From NCBI GenBank assembly GCA_016722065.1, contig JADKGX010000004.1:1-40857 (forward strand): a stretch of 40,857 nt of DNA. Reading direction: 5' to 3'. Both the position numbers and the translations under genes were made by a program. Of the stretch, positions 39,966 through 40,857 are shown one piece after another; positions within the stretch are counted from its first letter, which is position 1; every line of letters starts with the position of its first letter. Under the pieces are notes generated by a model, which saw nothing but the letters and a program-made list of their open reading frames with translations, searched no databases and was not told the DNA's origin. The stretch is from Planctomycetota bacterium (GTDB lineage: Bacteria; Planctomycetota; UBA8742; UBA2392).

Positions 39966-40271
39966 CTACAGCTTGATCTTGCCAAGCAACCCAAGCAGCA
40001 ATGATCCGGCCTGTTTCAGCGAGTCACCAATCACGTCCATGACGGTGCGCGCGGTGATGATGCCAGCGATCACGGCCATGTTGCGCAACGTCGCCTCAGC
40101 AATCGGGAGTTCCCCCGAAATGTCGGTGCCGGTCACTTCCAGCGCACGCAGCTTGGCAACGTCGGCCAAGGTCTCAGTGACCACGCGCTTTTGATTCGGC
40201 GTGATCTTGTCCCATGCCTCGCGGCCACGGGCGACTACGCCATCAAGCCATTCTTGTGCAAGTGGCTCCAT
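39966..40271 (-). CDS. small protein with hydrophobic segment, 101 aa
   Basis: Starts MEPLAQEWLDGVVARGREA and overlaps the lipoprotein gene's stop by one base. An acidic, helical N-terminal two-thirds is followed by a hydrophobic stretch (AVIAGIITARTVMDVIG) and a final amphipathic helix ending LLLGLLGKIKL. It could be membrane-associated. No lysis motif is seen. Adjacent genes are a lipoprotein and the Gly/Gln-rich virion protein. Confidence 0.6.
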   Translation of the reverse strand: MEPLAQEWLDGVVARGREAWDKITPNQKRVVTETLADVAKLRALEVTGTDISGELPIAEATLRNMAVIAGIITARTVMDVIGDSLKQAGSLLLGLLGKIKL

Positions 40272-40627
40272 TAGTTCCCCTTCGCGGCGTTGATGCGCTC
40301 GCGCCAGGATTCCAACAGGCGCTTGCGGCGTGCCTTGGCATCGGCGTCAAGGGTCGTGTCGGCGTCAACGTACTTCTCGTGCGCCGGGATGATTACGTTG
40401 GCCGTGTCCTCGTCGGCCTTGACGTATTCCTTGTTCAAGCTGCACCCAGGCAACACCACAAACGCTGCTAACATCAGCAGGTAATACAGGCCCTTGCGGT
40501 TGAGCCATTTGTGCGCGCGGAACGCCAAGAACGCTGGCAACCACAATACGGGCGTTCCGCTTGGCGTATACAACACGCCGCGAGCAGAACACCCCCACAA
40601 ACCACGAACGCCATCACGTTTGCTCAT
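40271..40627 (-). CDS. putative phage lipoprotein
   Basis: A 118-residue protein starting MSKRDGVRGLWGCSARGV with AGGAG upstream. A hydrophobic segment (GLYYLLMLAAFVVLPGC) ends in a lipobox with Cys62, and the mature part is charged and helical. The 45 residues before the signal-like segment make it unusual for a lipoprotein; either a shorter start exists or the segment is a transmembrane anchor. Phage lipoproteins can act as outer-membrane spanins or in superinfection exclusion. Which applies here is unknown. Confidence 0.55.
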   Translation of the reverse strand: MSKRDGVRGLWGCSARGVLYTPSGTPVLWLPAFLAFRAHKWLNRKGLYYLLMLAAFVVLPGCSLNKEYVKADEDTANVIIPAHEKYVDADTTLDADAKARRKRLLESWRERINAAKGN

Positions 40628-40656
40628 CGGTCACTCCTCAAAATCCCAACATCGGG

Positions 40657-40857
40657 TCACGGTTCAAGCGCTGCGAACAGTTGGTGCTTGGCGTTGACGC
40701 ACTGCCACCTCGGCGCTTCCGTTTCCTCGGCTTCCTTGAGCGCCGCCGCGAGCTTGTAGATGTGTTCGAGCCTTTGGACATACACGTCCGACATCTCTGG
40801 TTCCGGTGCGTCACCCATGCCGTAGCTCACAAGCCAAGGAAAGATACCCATGTTACT
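40657..40857 (-). CDS. 3' part of a small gene that begins at the left end of the window
   Basis: The frame is open from the right edge to the stop at 40657. It contains an internal ATG at 40851 (MGIFPWLVSYGMGD), but with the left end joined, the frame continues from the ATG at position 60. The whole 86-residue product ends QLFAALEP after a helical, acidic half (KLAAALKEAEETEAP). It lacks any recognised motif. See the entry at 1-60. Confidence 0.6.
   Translation of the reverse strand, partial: SNMGIFPWLVSYGMGDAPEPEMSDVYVQRLEHIYKLAAALKEAEETEAPRWQCVNAKHQLFAALEP

Overview
The window reads as a complete or nearly complete genome of a tailed phage, probably a podovirus of a GC-rich, likely proteobacterial host. 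The evidence is a dense set of overlapping phage genes (ATGA, TAATG and GTGA junctions throughout) containing a large terminase, a portal, a scaffold, a capsid protein, tail-nozzle-like proteins and a very large ejection-type protein. There is no tail tube, sheath or tape-measure gene. One 86-codon gene on the minus strand runs off the left end and continues in frame from the right end, so the contig is probably a circle or a circularly permuted linear genome of about 40.9 kb.

Layout. Positions 1-8516 (minus strand) hold replication and accessory genes: a DnaB-type helicase, a likely helicase loader or initiator, a stand-alone DnaA domain-IV-like protein, a protein with an SSB-like acidic tail, an HNH protein and several small unknowns. 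A SU10-type major-capsid-family gene sits inside this block under its own promoter. A single plus-strand gene (8727-8915) encodes a ribbon-helix-helix protein with an AT-hook tail. Positions 8918-25573 (minus) are the virion module, read from terminase through portal, scaffold, capsid, adaptor and nozzle to fibre or appendage genes. One appendage gene appears frameshifted. Positions 25560-27412 (minus) carry an AP2-HNH homing endonuclease, small unknowns and an RNase H whose last catalytic residue is only reached through a -1 frameshift. Positions 27413-28287 are a gene-free, structure-rich divergent region. Positions 28288-33123 (plus) are an early-type operon of small proteins behind a strong sigma-70-like promoter, ending in a tyrosine recombinase and a RusA-like resolvase. 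Positions 33104-40857 (minus) encode ejection or internal virion proteins, a lipoprotein and small unknowns.

The most unusual signal is a pair of related pseudoknot RNAs at 2413-2503 and 3465-3554. Each begins almost exactly at the predicted start site of a strong minus-strand promoter and ends just upstream of the Shine-Dalgarno sequence of the first gene. Their loops are conserved while the long helix differs in sequence yet stays paired, which is covariation visible within this one genome. A third element at 8538-8648 has the same topology and placement. A fourth at 27918-28003 resembles an intrinsic terminator with competing partner strands. Together they suggest an RNA-based control system acting on several phage operons.

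No DNA polymerase, RNA polymerase, endolysin or tRNA was recognised. Functions given for small proteins are tentative. All family assignments come from reading motifs and gene order, without database searches.
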